From Candidatus Cryptobacteroides onthequi (GTDB lineage: Bacteria; Bacteroidota; Bacteroidia; Bacteroidales; UBA932), in the NCBI GenBank assembly GCA_018066125.1, contig JAGHSA010000019.1, positions 1-64,000 on the forward strand: a stretch of 64,000 nucleotides of DNA, written 5' to 3'. A model generated the notes under the pieces. It saw only the letters and a program-made list of their open reading frames with translations. It was not told where the DNA came from and made no database searches. This document shows, one piece after another, positions 42,651 to 51,585 of this stretch (position 1 is its first letter; the number at the start of each line of letters is the position of its first letter). A program made the position numbers and the translations under genes.

Positions 42651-45600
42651 ATGGGCATCATCAAGGGCAGATACAGGCTGAAAGACATAGGCGTGATCGT
42701 ACTCCTGGCATTGAGTGCGGTCCTCCTGCTGTCATCGGTGAGCCTCAAGGGCTCGCCTGGCGACACCGACAGCGCCTCACGCAGAGTGGAGCGCAAGGTG
42801 GAGCAGCGCATGACCATGCTGGATGCATTCATGGACAAGGCCACGAAGTCCGACCACAGCCGCACCCTCAACGCCATCCCGGAGGACATGGTCGTGTACC
42901 GCTATGTCAACGACACACTCACCAACTGGTACAACCAGTTCACGGTCGCCAACGACGACATCACCTCCAGATATCTCTTCCAGACTCTCAACAACCCCCG
43001 CGCGGAAGTGGTCTCCCCTCTTGCATACGCATCCGAAGAGGTCTGCCTGGTCAACATGGGGCCGAGATGGTATCTGCTCAAGAGCCGCACGGAGAATGAG
43101 GTGAAGGTGATAGGAGGACTGATGGTCATGAATGAGATGGACCGCAGCTCCTACAACGGCGTGAACCGCCATTTCAGGCTCGGCGAGAAATTCTCGATAC
43201 GCCCGCTCACCTACAGCTGCGGATCGTCCGTGAACTACAAGGGCGTGCCTCAGTTCAAGATTCTCTACGACTCGATGCAGGGACAGGTCATGACCAACCC
43301 GTACATGGTGTGGGTGTCCCTGATCATATTCGTGATCGCAGTGCTGCTGTTCCTCAACAACAACCGCAGCCTCTGGAGGTATCTGGCATCCATGTCGGCG
43401 CTGAGCGTGGCGATGCTGGGCATGTACTTCTGGGGTTTCCAGCTCCGCAACGAGGCCAGGCTCTTCTCCCCCGCCCTCTACGCCGACGGAGGTTTCCTGT
43501 TCTCGATAGGCGCAGTGATCATGGTGGACGCCTTCATCATCCTGTTTGTGGTGTGCACCTACATGATACGCAACGTCGCACTCAGGGACATTCTCCAGAG
43601 GAGCAGGTCCCCGAAGAGGGTATTCACCCTGATCACATTCATGACCCTCATGGTCATTGCGGCGATAATTCTGTTCTCGATAACCACCATAAGGAGCATC
43701 ACGCTCAACTCAGGCATCTGCCTGGAGCTGAACAAGATCAACGACCTGGACCGGTACTCGGCGGTCGTGTATGCATCCAACCTCGCCCTGCTCCTGACCA
43801 TACCCCTGCTGCTGCAGATGCTCCGGCCGGGAATCAAAGAGCTGGCGGGATTCTCGTTTGACGCATTCTCGACCACCAGCCGCTGCATCATGGCGCTGTG
43901 CGTGGGATTCGGCATGACGGCGCTCACCAGCATTGTGGGACTCCGCAAGGAAGAGGACCGCCAGAGCGTGTGGGCCAACCGCCTCTCCGTCGAGAGAGAC
44001 CTCGGTCTCGAGATGCAGCTCCGCTCGGCCGAGACCCCGATAGCCGACGACATGCTCATCGGAGCGCTCGCGAGCGTCCAGAAGGGAGCCAACGCCGTGC
44101 TCAACCGCATCGCGGACAACTACCTCTCACGCATCACCCAGGACTACGACGTAGCCGTGTTCGTGGCCAGCGACAGGGCCTCGATGGAGGATCTCGCCTT
44201 CATCCAGGCACGCCTCCAGGACTCCGAGCCCATCTACCCCAACTCGCATTTCGTCTACCGCACCTCCCGCAGCGCGCGCACCAGCTATACCGGTTACTTC
44301 TCGTATGTCACCAATGTGGGCGTGTCGCACGTGCTCGTGGAGGTCGAGGCCAAGGCCAACAGGGCCGACAAGGGCTACTCCACCCTCCTGGGCGTGTCTT
44401 CGCTCGGCAGGGTGACTCTCCCTCCCAACTACTCCTACGCCAAATATTCGGACAACGAGCTGTCCACCTCGAGGGGAAGGTTCGCGTACTCCACCATCCT
44501 CGACGAGGAGCACATGGAGCTGATCTCATCCAATACCACACGCATCTCCGAAAACGGGTACGTGCATTTCATCAACCATGTGTCGGAGCACGAGCACATC
44601 ATCATCTCGCGCCCTAAGGCGGAGTCGAGCTACTATGCCGTGACAGCGCTCCTGCTGACCCTGGTCGTATTTGCCCTCCTGTCGCTGCTCAAGATCGTGT
44701 GCAGGCACAGCAAGCTGACGATACAGGAGGCCAGCGGATACTACAAGTCAAGGGTGTCCATAGTGCTGGTCGTATCGCTCGTGCTGACCCTGGTGATCAT
44801 GGCGGCGGTCAGCGTCGTGTTTGTGTACAGGCGCAACGATGCCAATAAGCGCACGATGATGACCGACAGGGTCAACTCCATACGCGCCATACTCGAGAGC
44901 GAGTGCGAAAAGGCGCGCACGTTCCGGGATCTGAGCAGTCCCGAATTCAGCGCCCTGGTGGATGAGACGAGCAACATGATGACCACCGACATCTCGCTCT
45001 ACACCACCGAAGGCAAGGTGTTCTACTCCACCACCCCGGAAATCTTCGACCGTGCCCTGCTCGGCAGCAGGCTGGACCAGAATACGTACCACGCCATCAT
45101 GCATCTGAACAAGCGCTACTTCATCCAGAAGGAGACCATTGGCGACAAGAGGTACTACTCCCTCTACGCCCCTGTGTACAACTCCGCCGGAGATATGCTC
45201 TGCATCATGAAGTCGCCGTACACGGATGAGAACTTCGATTTCGAGAGGGATGCGGTGTTCCATTTCGCCACCATGTTTGTGGTGTTCATCTTCCTGCTGA
45301 TAGTCGCGCGCTTCCTCATCCTGCGCGTCGTCAACAGGCTTTTCAAGCCTCTGGAGGAGATGAGCAGCAAGATGGAGGCCACCAATGTGGACAGCCTCGA
45401 GTATATCCAGTACTCCAACAACGACGAGATATCGTCTCTGGTGACATCCTACAACAGGATGGTCAGCGACCTCTCCGAAAGTACGCGTCAGCTCGCCCAG
45501 GCGGAGCGCGACAAGGCATGGAGCGGCATGGCGCGCCAGGTGGCGCATGAGATCAAGAATCCGCTCACCCCGATGAAGCTCCAGCTCCAGCGCATCATCA

Positions 45601-46214
45601 GGCTCAAGGAGAAGGGCGCTCCGGGATGGGAGGACAAGTTTGACGAGGTGGTAAAGGTGGTGCTCGACCATATCGACGTGCTGACCGACACCGCAAACGA
45701 GTTCTCTACCTTCGCTAAGCTCTATTCTGAGGAGCCGGTGATGATAGATGTGGACAGGCTGCTGCAGGATGAGATAGGCATGTTCGATGCCAGGGAGGGT
45801 ATCGAGTTCCGGTATTTCGGCCTCGGGGGCGCGAAGATCATGGGACCGAAGCCTCAGCTCACGCGCGTGTTTGTCAATCTCCTGACCAATTCCGTGCAGG
45901 CACTGACGCTGAGGGCGCAGGAGGCCGCCGAGAGGGGCGAGACGGCACCTGTGGGGATAATCGCCGTTTCCCTCCGCAATTCGGCAGAGGACGGCTGGTA
46001 CGATATCGTATTCGAGGACAACGGTCCGGGTGTGGCCGAGGCCAATCAGGACAGGCTCTTCACTCCGAACTTCACGACAAAGTCAAGCGGCACGGGTCTC
46101 GGCCTGGCGATATGCCGCAGTATCCTGGAGAAGTGCGACGCGACCATACAGTACTCGCGCTCATTCGCTCTCGGAGGCGCATGCTTCTCCATCCATTATC
46201 CGAAAAACAAATGA
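42651..46214 (+). CDS. Very large NtrY-like sensor histidine kinase
   Basis: A 1187-residue membrane kinase. One membrane segment is near 12-30, a periplasmic region follows to about 215, then a group of segments between 216 and 430, a second sensor region and further segments near 670-690 and 705-730. A third extracytoplasmic region ends at a segment near 870-890, followed by a HAMP-like linker (RLFKPLEEMSSKMEA). The H-box is RQVAHEIKNPLTPMK with His966; the ATPase domain has NLLTNSVQA, DNGPGV and GTGLGLAI. The HEIKNPLTP box is typical of NtrY kinases. Its likely partner is the NtrX-like regulator at 51586. It is much longer than classical NtrY, with two to three sensory parts. Confidence 0.88.
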   Translation: MGIIKGRYRLKDIGVIVLLALSAVLLLSSVSLKGSPGDTDSASRRVERKVEQRMTMLDAFMDKATKSDHSRTLNAIPEDMVVYRYVNDTLTNWYNQFTVANDDITSRYLFQTLNNPRAEVVSPLAYASEEVCLVNMGPRWYLLKSRTENEVKVIGGLMVMNEMDRSSYNGVNRHFRLGEKFSIRPLTYSCGSSVNYKGVPQFKILYDSMQGQVMTNPYMVWVSLIIFVIAVLLFLNNNRSLWRYLASMSALSVAMLGMYFWGFQLRNEARLFSPALYADGGFLFSIGAVIMVDAFIILFVVCTYMIRNVALRDILQRSRSPKRVFTLITFMTLMVIAAIILFSITTIRSITLNSGICLELNKINDLDRYSAVVYASNLALLLTIPLLLQMLRPGIKELAGFSFDAFSTTSRCIMALCVGFGMTALTSIVGLRKEEDRQSVWANRLSVERDLGLEMQLRSAETPIADDMLIGALASVQKGANAVLNRIADNYLSRITQDYDVAVFVASDRASMEDLAFIQARLQDSEPIYPNSHFVYRTSRSARTSYTGYFSYVTNVGVSHVLVEVEAKANRADKGYSTLLGVSSLGRVTLPPNYSYAKYSDNELSTSRGRFAYSTILDEEHMELISSNTTRISENGYVHFINHVSEHEHIIISRPKAESSYYAVTALLLTLVVFALLSLLKIVCRHSKLTIQEASGYYKSRVSIVLVVSLVLTLVIMAAVSVVFVYRRNDANKRTMMTDRVNSIRAILESECEKARTFRDLSSPEFSALVDETSNMMTTDISLYTTEGKVFYSTTPEIFDRALLGSRLDQNTYHAIMHLNKRYFIQKETIGDKRYYSLYAPVYNSAGDMLCIMKSPYTDENFDFERDAVFHFATMFVVFIFLLIVARFLILRVVNRLFKPLEEMSSKMEATNVDSLEYIQYSNNDEISSLVTSYNRMVSDLSESTRQLAQAERDKAWSGMARQVAHEIKNPLTPMKLQLQRIIRLKEKGAPGWEDKFDEVVKVVLDHIDVLTDTANEFSTFAKLYSEEPVMIDVDRLLQDEIGMFDAREGIEFRYFGLGGAKIMGPKPQLTRVFVNLLTNSVQALTLRAQEAAERGETAPVGIIAVSLRNSAEDGWYDIVFEDNGPGVAEANQDRLFTPNFTTKSSGTGLGLAICRSILEKCDATIQYSRSFALGGACFSIHYPKNK

Positions 46215-47911
46215 AATACAAGCATATGAGATTCATGAAGCACACTTTGGCTGCCATCGCAGCCCTCATGCTCTGCAGCATGGCACAGGCCGGCAACGGC
46301 ATCACATTCAAGTGGGTTGACACAGATGTACGCCAGGAGAAGGACGTTCAGCCTTCGGAGTTCCTGAAGAAGGCTTTCGCGTTCCCGGCATGGCGCGGTG
46401 AGAAGGTCAACGCCGAGGCCGTCATCTGGGCGGAGACAGACCTGCAGGAGGTGAGTGTGACCGCGAGCGATCTCGTGTGCGGCCGGAGCGTCATCCCGTC
46501 ATGTGCGGTGAGCACAAGCTTCGTGAGGTATGTCATGGGCGACAAGCTCGATGAGACCCAGTACGGACAGTGCGGCCGCAGGGACAGCACCGTATGGCCG
46601 AGATATCTCTCTGCCGACATGCTTGACAATGTAGTGGCCACCGATATCGCAGCATCGATGTCACAGCCGGTATGGGTGAGCGTCAAGGTGCCTGCAGATG
46701 CCGCTCCGGGCAAGTACCGCGGCAAGATCACCCTCAAGGGAAAGGGCATCGCAGAGATGTCGCTTCCTGTCGAGATAGAGGTGCAGGACCGCCTCATGCC
46801 GGAGCCGTCGGAGTGGGGATTCCATCTCGACCTGTGGCAGAATCCATACTCAGTGGCCCGCTGGCACAACGTGCGCCTCTGGAGCGATGAGCATTTCGAG
46901 TATCTCCGTCCTGTCATGCAGATGCTTGCCGATGCAGGCCAGAAGGTCATCACCGCCACTGTTCTCGACAAGCCTTGGAACGGTCAGACCGAGGATCCGT
47001 TCGGACCTATGATCACCAAGATCAAGAGGGCTGACGGAAGCTGGCTCTATGACTATACCATCTTTGACAAGTGGGTGGAGTTCATGATGGGACTCGGCAT
47101 CGACGAGCAGATCAACTGCTACTCCATGGTGCCTTGGAAGATGTCTTTCGACTATTTCGATCAGGCGACCAACAGTCTCGCATCTGTAGAGTGCACTGTG
47201 GATTCTCCTGAATTCGCAAATTACTGGGGAAGCTTCCTCAAGGATTTCCAGGAGCATCTTCGCGTGAAGGGATGGCTGGGCAAGACCAACATCGCGATGG
47301 ATGAGCGCTCTATGGAGGCCATGCTCGCGACTATCGCCCTTGTCAAGAGTGCGGCTCCAGAGATCGGCATCGCTCTCGCGGGATCATATCATGAGGAGAT
47401 CCAGGCTGACATCAACGATCTCTGCATCACTTCCGTAGAGGAGTTCCCTGAGGATATCAGGGAGCAGAGGCATCAGGACGGCCTTGTGAGCACATATTAT
47501 ACCTGCTGTGCCGAGGGTTACCCTAATACCTTCCTGGCATCTGTGCCTGCAGAGGGCTCATGGATAGGATGGTATGCTCTCGCCCACAATTTCGACGGAT
47601 ATCTGCGCTGGGCATTCAACAGCTGGACCATCGACCCGATCAGGGATGGGCGTTTCCGTACCTGGGCAGGCGGCGACTGCTATATGGTATATCCTGAGGC
47701 CAGAAGCAGCATCAGGTTCGAGAAGCTCATCGAGGGCATCCGCGACTATGAGAAGGCACGCATCATGATGGCCGAGTGGGAGGCACGCGGCGAGGCCGGC
47801 AAGATCGCCCGCTTCCAGGCCGCTCTCGACGCCTTCATCATCCCTAACATCCCTATCCACGGCGCCGCCGCTCCAGTCACCGCCGCCAGAAAGATCCTCG
47901 CAGAGAAATAG
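46211..47911 (+). CDS. DUF4091 / GH123-like exported glycoside-hydrolase-type protein
   Basis: A 566-residue protein. The ATG at 46211 overlaps the kinase stop (ATGA); an ATG at 46226 also fits the signal peptide (HTLAAIAALMLCSMAQAG). An N-terminal beta-sandwich (about 45-200, e.g. QPVWVSVKVPADAAPGKYRGKI) is followed by a TIM-barrel-like part (WGFHLDLWQNPYSVARW) and the DUF4091 end (YALAHNFDGYLRWAFNSW, RFRTWAGGDCYMVYPE, SIRFEKLIEGIRDYEKARIM). This architecture is that of GH123-like N-acetylgalactosaminidases and relatives. The substrate is not deduced. Confidence 0.85.
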   Translation: MKYKHMRFMKHTLAAIAALMLCSMAQAGNGITFKWVDTDVRQEKDVQPSEFLKKAFAFPAWRGEKVNAEAVIWAETDLQEVSVTASDLVCGRSVIPSCAVSTSFVRYVMGDKLDETQYGQCGRRDSTVWPRYLSADMLDNVVATDIAASMSQPVWVSVKVPADAAPGKYRGKITLKGKGIAEMSLPVEIEVQDRLMPEPSEWGFHLDLWQNPYSVARWHNVRLWSDEHFEYLRPVMQMLADAGQKVITATVLDKPWNGQTEDPFGPMITKIKRADGSWLYDYTIFDKWVEFMMGLGIDEQINCYSMVPWKMSFDYFDQATNSLASVECTVDSPEFANYWGSFLKDFQEHLRVKGWLGKTNIAMDERSMEAMLATIALVKSAAPEIGIALAGSYHEEIQADINDLCITSVEEFPEDIREQRHQDGLVSTYYTCCAEGYPNTFLASVPAEGSWIGWYALAHNFDGYLRWAFNSWTIDPIRDGRFRTWAGGDCYMVYPEARSSIRFEKLIEGIRDYEKARIMMAEWEARGEAGKIARFQAALDAFIIPNIPIHGAAAPVTAARKILAEK

Positions 47912-47932
47912 CCACGCAGAGAAGTGGACAAG

Positions 47933-47981
47933 AAAGAGGGTGACTAAAAGTCCATGTGGACTTAGAGGTCACTCTCTTTTT
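47933..47981 (+). terminator. Rho-independent terminator after the DUF4091 gene
   Basis: A long broken stem: AAAGAGGGTGAC with GTCACTCTCTTT (one G-T pair), an internal TAAA/TAGA bulge, then AGTCC-ATGT-GGACT, ending in TTTTT. It lies 21 bp after the stop. Confidence 0.9.
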
Positions 47982-48107
47982 CATTTCCCTCCTGCTTCCG
48001 AGCGTCGTCTGCCCTCCTCCGGAAACCTTCCGTTTCGTTCCATTCCGCCCCGCCTGCGGTGCCGTGGCTGTCGCAGCTGCGGGATTGCCTCTATTGATAC
48101 GGTGATA

Positions 48108-48204
48108 CCGCCCCCCTGACGCAGCTGCGGGTTGGCCTCTTTGCGGGCGGAAATGAGCTCCGCAACGCCCGCCGCAGAGGCAATCCCTCCACTGCTCTGG
48201 GCGG
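48108..48204. repeat. Dispersed stem-loop repeat, family 1, copy 2
   Basis: Colinear with 40740-40837, sharing GCAGCTGCGGG, CCTCTTTGCGGGC, GAGCTCCGCAACGCCCGCCG and AGAGGCAATCCCTCC. The outer arms CCGCCC (48108) and GGGCGG (48199) are kept. The left inner arm has GGGTTGGCCTCT instead of GGGATTGCCTCT, so its pairing is partly lost. Confidence 0.85.
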
Positions 48205-48730
48205 CATGGCCTCGGTATTGAAGGGAAATCCTGCAGATATGACAGTTGCGGCAAGTGGGCCAGACTGATCGGAGGACGCACTCGAAGTACATTTCATCTG
48301 CAGCATACGAAATTCACCTGCACCAGCGATATGCCTTCCAGGCATCTGAGAGACAGGTCAGCGGTGCAGGTCCTCACTGGGAGGAGGGACCTGCATCATT
48401 CATGGGCAATACAAGCCCCAGAATGGATATCCATGCTGCAGGTGATTTTCATCTTCAACCCCATCGCCCATCCGTCCGCAAACATGGTCGCCGGCTCCAC
48501 CTTCAGCCGGCAGCAAAGACCTGCCAGCATACATTAATGAGCTGCCTGGAACCGGGGATTGCATGTCTGAAGCAGGGTTTGAATGACTGGAAGCCGGGGC
48601 CTCGCGTAATGAAAACAGAGAAATCACTGAAACACCTGCCACGAACCGACGGATGATACTCCCAAGCACCGGTTCGCGCCACTGCTCCCTCCAACATTGA
48701 AATGTCCTCAAGACAATCAATAGAATATGC

Positions 48731-48774
48731 TGACGCGACGCGGCATTTTGCACTAAAATACAGGCTTCGCGTCA
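48731..48774. repeat. GACGCG dyad, unit 1
   Basis: TGACGCGACGCG at 48731-48742 and CGCGTCA at 48768-48774; seven bases pair at the outer ends. Same outer sequence as the unit at 48803, 72 bp away. Confidence 0.75.
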
Positions 48775-48802
48775 TGAAAAACTACTGAACTGCCAGAAAC
48801 CA

Positions 48803-48846
48803 TGACGCGACGCGGTACTTAAAGCTCAAAACATCGCGTCGCGTCA
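48803..48846. repeat. GACGCG dyad, unit 2
   Basis: A perfect 12-bp inverted repeat, TGACGCGACGCG (48803-48814) and CGCGTCGCGTCA (48835-48846), with a 20-nt AT-rich loop. It has no T-run. It could be a protein-binding site or a small palindromic element. Confidence 0.8.
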
Positions 48847-49076
48847 CAAACCTTCGAGCCGTGGCTACCGCAGCAGCGGAACTGTGCCGCCCGCTATGGC
48901 AGCGAGACACTTGAGAAAGATCTGCGAGATACGCAAATCAGGCGGACAATCAGATGCAGAAGGCCGTCGAGGAGGCAGACCCGGAGGGCAAACTCCAAGA
49001 CATTGCCTGGAGCAGCTGTTTTGTCCGCAGGCCGGAGTGGTGGGACGGCAGGAAGAAAGGGACTTGAAAGGGGACA

Positions 49077-49105
49077 AGAAAAAGGCCGCCTTCCCAGGCG
49101 GCCTT
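49077..49105 (-). terminator. Terminator of efp
   Basis: Perfect 9-bp stem AAGGCCGCC / GGCGGCCTT with a 6-nt loop. On the minus strand it is followed by TTTCTTG. It is about 95 bp after the efp stop. Confidence 0.82.
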
Positions 49106-49200
49106 GATATATCTGTGCGATAGTCTGTATGCGTCAAAGAGCCAGACTTTCTGCTGAAAACAGGATCTCTACAGAAAAACCCAGACTCTCTGTCAGATAC

Positions 49201-49764
49201 TTAGACTCTCTGTCCGTATGAGCGGTCAGTGGTGTTGACTGTGATGACGTCACCCTGGTTGATGAAGAGAGGAACCATGATCTTGGCGCCGGTCTCGAGA
49301 GTAACCTCCTTGAGTGCACTGGTAGAAGCGGTGTTGCCCTTCACTGCAGGCTCTGCGTATGTAACCTCGAGGGTAACATATGTAGGAAGCTCGCATGTGA
49401 GGCATCTCTCCTCGTCAGCGACGAACATCATCTCGACATGCTGTCCCTCCTTCATGAGGTCTGCATTGTCAACAACATCCTTAGGAAGCTGGATCTGCTC
49501 ATATGTCTCCTCGTGCATGAAGTTGAATCCGTCCTCCTCTGCATAGAGGAACTGATAAGGACGTCTCTCCACGTTGATAGTCTCGATCTTCATACCTGCG
49601 GTGAAGGTGTTCTCAAGGATACGACCGTTCTCGAGGTTGCGAAGCTTGGTCTTAACGAAAGCCGGACCCTTGCCAGGCTTAACGTGCTGGAACCATACGA
49701 TCATGCATGGCTTACCGTTGAAATTCAGATAAAGACCGTTCTTGAAATCTGCTGTTGTTGCCAT
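49201..49764 (-). CDS. efp: Translation elongation factor P
   Basis: A 187-residue protein of normal length for EF-P. The N-terminal KOW-like domain contains MATTADFKNGLYLNFNGKPC and the tip loop HVKPGKGPAFVKTKLRNL, whose Lys in PGKG is the site modified in some bacteria. Two OB-type domains follow, with the closing signature TLETGAKIMVPLFINQGDVITVNT and YGQRV. It relieves ribosome stalling at polyproline stretches. It has its own promoter in the 3' end of ispH. Confidence 0.97.
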   Translation of the reverse strand: MATTADFKNGLYLNFNGKPCMIVWFQHVKPGKGPAFVKTKLRNLENGRILENTFTAGMKIETINVERRPYQFLYAEEDGFNFMHEETYEQIQLPKDVVDNADLMKEGQHVEMMFVADEERCLTCELPTYVTLEVTYAEPAVKGNTASTSALKEVTLETGAKIMVPLFINQGDVITVNTTDRSYGQRV

Positions 49765-49805
49765 AAAATATCTCTTATATAATTGATTATCGTATTCGAA
49801 TCACG

Positions 49806-49837
49806 CAAATTTAATGTTTTGTGACTTTTTATGCAAA
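49806..49837 (-). promoter_or_regulatory. Promoter of efp
   Basis: On the minus strand TTTG (49837-49834) and TAAATTTG (49813-49806) are spaced by 20 bp, a full consensus. The -33 part overlaps the last codons of ispH. Confidence 0.88.
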
Positions 49838-50809
49838 ATTTTCTATATGCGCGGCGACCTCCTCCAGCAGCCATTTCGGCGTCGAAGTCGCGCCACAGAC
49901 ACCCACATGGTCATCCGGGCGGAACCATTCGCGCCTCAGCTCTGCAGAAGAGCCGATATGGTAGGTGCGGATATTGACCGAGCGGCAGAGATTGCACAGA
50001 ACAAGGCCGTTGGAGCTGGCCTTGCCCGCCACGAAGATGATGATGTCGTGCGTCCTGGCAAATTCGGTGAGTCCCGAATGGCGCGATCCCACCTGCCTGC
50101 AGATGGTGTCATGTACCCTGAGCAGGTCGTCCGAAGCCATGTGCGCGCAGACCGAAGCGCAGATCCCTTCGTATTCCGCCGGGCTCTTGGTGGTCTGCGA
50201 GAATATCTCCACCGGTTCGTCGCAAGGCACCTCTCCCCTCTCGAACGCCGCCTGCAGCATCTCAAGATTCTCCACGACAAGTGCATCCCCTCCGACCTGG
50301 CCGACGAGACCGAGGACCTCGGCATGTCCCACCTTTCCGAAAATGATGACCTTGCCCCTTCCGCCGAGGGCTGCGTACGCCTCCCTGATGGCTTTCTGGA
50401 GCTGCAATACCACCGGGCAGGTGCAGTCCACGACCTCAAGCCCGAGCTCTGCCGCCCTGGCGTAGGTCTGCGGAGGCTCGCCGTGCGCCCTGATCAGCAG
50501 GGTGTCGCCGCACCCGGGAACCGCAGCCGCACCGGCACTCCCCTCTACCGCAGCCACCGGACCGCACCCAGACGCCGAAGCATCAGACGACATCACAGAC
50601 GGCACCATCTTCCCCAGGTCGTCGAGGGTGATGGTGCGGAGTCCCTTGGACTCGAGACGCGCGAGCTCTTCTTCATTGTGGACTATCGAACCCAGAGAAT
50701 AGAGGGTCCTGTCGCGATGTTCCGCAAGGTAGTTCTCCGCTGTCGTGATGGCGCGGATGACGCCACCGCAGAAGCCGGAGTGAGGATCGATTTCGACTGA
50801 GCGTGCCAT
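49829..50809 (-). CDS. ispH: 4-hydroxy-3-methylbut-2-enyl diphosphate reductase
   Basis: A 326-residue IspH, last enzyme of the MEP isoprenoid pathway, reducing HMBPP to IPP and DMAPP with a [4Fe-4S] cluster. The iron-sulfur cysteines are in SGFCGGV (Cys14), VVDCTCP and NGLVLCNLC-like positions; GEPPQTY, GHAEVLG, FSQTTKS and CGATSTPKWLLEEV are the family blocks. Between about residues 69 and 101 there is a Ser/Ala/Gly/Cys-rich stretch not expected in the family. The gene is 23 bp after cmk in the same direction. Confidence 0.95.
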   Translation of the reverse strand: MARSVEIDPHSGFCGGVIRAITTAENYLAEHRDRTLYSLGSIVHNEEELARLESKGLRTITLDDLGKMVPSVMSSDASASGCGPVAAVEGSAGAAAVPGCGDTLLIRAHGEPPQTYARAAELGLEVVDCTCPVVLQLQKAIREAYAALGGRGKVIIFGKVGHAEVLGLVGQVGGDALVVENLEMLQAAFERGEVPCDEPVEIFSQTTKSPAEYEGICASVCAHMASDDLLRVHDTICRQVGSRHSGLTEFARTHDIIIFVAGKASSNGLVLCNLCRSVNIRTYHIGSSAELRREWFRPDDHVGVCGATSTPKWLLEEVAAHIENFA

Positions 50810-50832
50810 AATGCCTCAGAATGCAGGATATG

Positions 50833-51531
50833 TTATTCCAGAATGCCGAATCTGCCCTGGATGAGCCCCTTGATCCAGACGACCTCCTCCTTGAGGGTCA
50901 TGTCCGAATTGTCGAGGACAAACGCGTCGTCGGCGCGCCTGAGCGGAGACACTTCACGGTGCGAGTCGATGTAGTCCCTCTCTATGAGGTTCTTCATCAC
51001 ATCCTCGAGCACAGGGTTCTCTCCCTTGGCGTTGAGCTCATCGAAGCGGCGGCGTGCACGCACCTCCGGTGTGGCTGTGATGAACACTTTCACCTCTGCC
51101 TCCGGGAAAACGGTCGTGCCTATGTCGCGGCCGTCCATGATGACGCGCTTGCGGCTTCCGGCCTCATGGAGCTTGCTGTCTACAAATTCCCTGACGAATC
51201 CCACGGCCGAGATCGGGCTCACCTGGGATGACACTCCGAGGGTGCGTATCTCTTTCTCGACGCACCTGTCTCCGATGAAGAGATGGCTGCCGCCGCCGCA
51301 GTCCTCGAAATGGAGGTCGAGGGTCGCGAGAGCCTGGCGGAGAGCCGGCTCGTCGATGCTGTTGTCCTCCGAGATGATGCCGTGCTCCTGAGCATAGAGG
51401 GTCACACCCCTGTACAGGGCGCCGGAATCAAGATATAAGAAAGAGAACTCCGAAGCGACAAGCTTCGCGAATGTGCTTTTTCCTGTGGAAGAATAGCCGT
51501 CAACGGCGATGATTATGTCTGGGATTTGCAT
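50833..51531 (-). CDS. cmk: Cytidylate kinase
   Basis: A 232-residue CMP/dCMP kinase. The P-loop is AVDGYSSTGKSTFAK near the N-terminus, followed by YLDSGALYRGVTLYA, VIMDGRDIGTTVFPEAEVKVFITA and a closing RADDAFVLDNSDM. It phosphorylates CMP and dCMP. I use the ATG at 51531; a TTG at 51540 would add three residues. cmk-ispH adjacency is common in bacteria. Confidence 0.96.
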   Translation of the reverse strand: MQIPDIIIAVDGYSSTGKSTFAKLVASEFSFLYLDSGALYRGVTLYAQEHGIISEDNSIDEPALRQALATLDLHFEDCGGGSHLFIGDRCVEKEIRTLGVSSQVSPISAVGFVREFVDSKLHEAGSRKRVIMDGRDIGTTVFPEAEVKVFITATPEVRARRRFDELNAKGENPVLEDVMKNLIERDYIDSHREVSPLRRADDAFVLDNSDMTLKEEVVWIKGLIQGRFGILE

Positions 51532-51585
51532 CTGGCACAATGTTAGAAGACAAAATTAGAAATTTTTACAGATATTTGCACCATT

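Larger units (their letters stand above)
47982..49076. other. Long convergent intergenic region without a credible gene
   Basis: About 1.1 kb between the DUF4091 terminator and the efp terminator. It holds the family 1 repeat (48108), a 21-bp partial copy of its left arm (48072-48092), an 8-bp inverted repeat GCAGGTCC...GGACCTGC around 48366-48394, and two GACGCG dyads (48731, 48803). Open frames are short, lack plausible starts and have Arg/Pro/Ser-rich compositions, so I call none of them genes. Confidence 0.7.

Noticed and set aside
48246..48656. 136-residue open frame in the gene-free region.
   Set aside because: Composition and lack of start context suggest chance in G+C-rich DNA.
48884..49123. 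79-residue open frame on the + strand.
   Set aside because: Arg/Gly/Gln-rich, passes through the efp terminator, has no family resemblance; likely noncoding.
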